DNA of 64,000 nucleotides from Bacteroidales bacterium UBA7258 (GTDB lineage Bacteria > Bacteroidota > Bacteroidia > Bacteroidales > UBA932): contig DKSK01000009.1 in assembly GCA_002472565.1 (NCBI GenBank), positions 62,001 to 126,000 on the forward strand, in the 5' to 3' direction. Numbering within the stretch: position 1 is the stretch's first letter; each line of letters opens with the position of its first letter. A program made the translations under genes and the position numbers. Of this stretch, positions 62,655 through 64,000 are shown piece after piece. A model generated the notes under the pieces. That model was not told the DNA's origin and made no database searches. It saw nothing but the letters and a program-made list of their open reading frames with translations.

Positions 62655-63278
62655 ATGCCTGGATTAATTGGAAAGAAAATCGGAATGACTTCCGTTTTCG
62701 GTGCTGATGGAAAGAATATTCCATGCACCGTCATCGAGGCTGGTCCATGTGTTGTTACGCAGGTCCGTACGGTAGAAAAAGATGGTTATGCCGCCGTACA
62801 GCTTGCCTATGACGAAATCTCAGAGAAACATGCCAGCGCCCCTCTCAAAGGGCATTTCGCAAAGGCAGGAACCGCTCCCATGCGCAAGCTCGTAGAGTTC
62901 CCTATGGACTTCAAGGGAGAAATCAAGCTAGGCGACACCGTAAAGATCGAAGACGTCTTCACCGAGGGCGAGTTCGTCGATATCGCCGGTACTTCTAAGG
63001 GTAAAGGATTCCAGGGTGTTGTTCACCGTTACCACTTCCAGGGTGTCGGCGGAGCTACCCACGGCCAGCACAACCGTCTGCGCCATCCGGGATCCATGGG
63101 TGCATCTTCCTACCCAAGCCGCGTATTCCCTCTCCAGAGGATGGGAGGACACATGGGCAACGAGCGCGTGAAAGTCCTGAACCTGAGCATCATCAAGCTC
63201 ATCCCGGAGAACAATCTCATTGTAGTGAAGGGCTCTGTTCCTGGAGCCAAGGGTTCTTATGTAATAGTGGAGGCTTAA
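62655..63278 (+). CDS. rplC: 50S ribosomal protein L3
   Basis: This protein binds 23S rRNA near the peptidyl-transferase centre and starts assembly of the large subunit. It begins MPGLIGKKIGMTSVFGADG and has the loop motif FQGVGGATHGQHNRLRHPGS, with GSMGASSYPSRVFP and RMGGHMGNERVKV. The length of 207 aa is typical of Bacteroidota. It is the first gene of the operon here; rpsJ (S10), usually in front, is absent. rplD follows after 4 bp. Confidence 0.98.
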   Translation: MPGLIGKKIGMTSVFGADGKNIPCTVIEAGPCVVTQVRTVEKDGYAAVQLAYDEISEKHASAPLKGHFAKAGTAPMRKLVEFPMDFKGEIKLGDTVKIEDVFTEGEFVDIAGTSKGKGFQGVVHRYHFQGVGGATHGQHNRLRHPGSMGASSYPSRVFPLQRMGGHMGNERVKVLNLSIIKLIPENNLIVVKGSVPGAKGSYVIVEA

Positions 63279-63282
63279 GACT

Positions 63283-63909
63283 ATGGAATTACCTGTACTG
63301 AAAATTGACGGTAGCGAGTCTGGAAAGAAAGTTACCCTCGACGATAAGGTCTTCGGCATCACGCCAAATGACCATGCAATCTGGCTTGACGTAGTCCAGT
63401 ACCTCGCTAACCAGCGCCAGGGAACGGCCAAGTCAAAGGATAGGAGCGAGGTCTCCTACAGCACCAAGAAGATGGGCCGCCAGAAGGGCGGCGGCGGAGC
63501 TCGCCACGGTTCTATCAAGGCCGGCATCTACGTAGGCGGAGGCCGTGTATTCGGACCTAAGCCTCGCACTTACGACAGCAAGCTCAACAAGAAGGTGAAG
63601 AAGCTCGCGAGGGCGTCCGCTCTTTCAGAGAAGGCCGCCGAGAACTCTATCAAGATTCTCGAGCCATTCACCATTGATGCTCCTAAGACAAAGGAATTCG
63701 TAAAGATTATGGATGCCATCAAGGCCGGCGACCGCAATGTGCTCGTCGTTCTTCCAGGCGTTCAGCAGAATGTCTTCCTTTCTTCACGTAACATCCCAGA
63801 GGTGAGGGTCATCACCGTCGACGAGATCAACACGTATGAAATCATGCATGCTCACACTCTCGTATTCATCGACGGCGTTCAGGACATCCTCGCCGAGAGA
63901 AACAGCTAA
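63283..63909 (+). CDS. rplD: 50S ribosomal protein L4
   Basis: This is a 208-residue rRNA-binding protein whose extended loop lines the exit tunnel; in some bacteria it also represses its own operon. It shows the loop region RSEVSYSTKKMGRQKGGGGA followed by RHGSIKAGIYVGGGRVFGPK, and the C-terminal domain NVLVVLPGVQQNVFLSSRNI. The gene lies 4 bp after rplC and 12 bp before rplW, the standard S10-operon order. Confidence 0.98.
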   Translation: MELPVLKIDGSESGKKVTLDDKVFGITPNDHAIWLDVVQYLANQRQGTAKSKDRSEVSYSTKKMGRQKGGGGARHGSIKAGIYVGGGRVFGPKPRTYDSKLNKKVKKLARASALSEKAAENSIKILEPFTIDAPKTKEFVKIMDAIKAGDRNVLVVLPGVQQNVFLSSRNIPEVRVITVDEINTYEIMHAHTLVFIDGVQDILAERNS

Positions 63910-63921
63910 AAAGATTGAGAG

Positions 63922-64000
63922 ATGGGAATTATTATTAAGCCAATCGTAACAGAAAAGATGACGGCTCAGGGCGATAAGCTGAACCGTTACGGTTTCATCG
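63922..64000 (+). CDS. rplW: 50S ribosomal protein L23 (3' end outside window)
   Basis: Only the first 26 codons are visible: MGIIIKPIVTEKMTAQGDKL and on, with the KPIVTEK motif that opens L23. The position after rplD confirms it. L23 forms part of the docking site at the tunnel exit. Confidence 0.93.
   Translation, partial: MGIIIKPIVTEKMTAQGDKLNRYGFI

Overview
The window comes from a Bacteroidales-type member of the Bacteroidota. The evidence is three SusC-type or Oar-type TonB systems, two SusC/SusD pairs, an ECF-sigma/FecR pair, BACON-domain lipoproteins, GLPGLI-family proteins, and promoters of the Bacteroides form (TTTG, 19-21 bases, TAnnTTTG) with few strong Shine-Dalgarno sites. The core genes are fairly GC-rich. 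The block at about 26.4-44.7 kb is visibly more AT-rich and carries duplicated cassettes, two pseudogenes and a RAYT transposase, so it is the accessory part of the window.

Layout. (1) 1-9.7 kb: a polysaccharide-utilisation locus with divergent ECF sigma, FecR, an STN-bearing SusC, SusD, a BACON plus duplicated GH16-like lipoprotein and a GH20 enzyme. (2) 9.7-11.2 kb: metK on the minus strand behind a structured leader that looks like a SAM-II/SAM-V-type riboswitch plus terminator. (3) 11.3-26.3 kb: an outer-membrane nutrient-acquisition cluster with two TonB receptors, three OB-fold lipoproteins, a NUC1-type (beta-beta-alpha-metal) nuclease, an EEP (DNase I-like) nuclease and an M3 peptidase. 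I infer that it forages extracellular nucleic acid, perhaps as nucleoprotein. (4) 26.7-39.5 kb: three small double-glycine-leader, cysteine-rich peptides, each followed within 4 bp by a secreted GLPGLI protein. With them are an additional GLPGLI gene, a C39-peptidase ABC exporter, its HlyD adaptor, a VKOR-thioredoxin disulfide-forming fusion and a TonB-like beta-barrel protein. This is the best candidate for an undescribed system. (5) 39.5-45 kb: a decayed sulfatase, an MBL hydrolase, Tag glycosylase, a patatin, a small lipoprotein, and a RAYT with two REP-like palindromes. (6) 45-52.9 kb: mannose metabolism (GH130, two GH92, ManA, and a ManC-like protein on the other strand). (7) 52.9-56.7 kb: minus-strand housekeeping genes cdaA-mutS2-yraN feeding toward manC. 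(8) 56.9-62.4 kb: a second SusC/SusD pair. (9) 62.6 kb to the end: ribosomal genes rplC-rplD-rplW with their own strong promoter and no rpsJ in front.

How the parts may work together. In region 4, the exporter protease would cut the peptides after GG, HlyD would carry them across the envelope, and the VKOR-Trx protein would supply oxidising power for their six or seven cysteines. The GLPGLI partner made with each peptide could be its immunity protein, anchor or chaperone; this last role is inference. In region 3, nucleases and OB-fold binders on the cell surface would deliver products to the TonB receptors. In region 6, mannosides trimmed by GH92 and phosphorolysed by GH130 would enter central metabolism through ManA, or GDP-mannose through ManC.

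Limits: all family names come from motifs read by eye. No searches, RNA folding or composition calculations were run.
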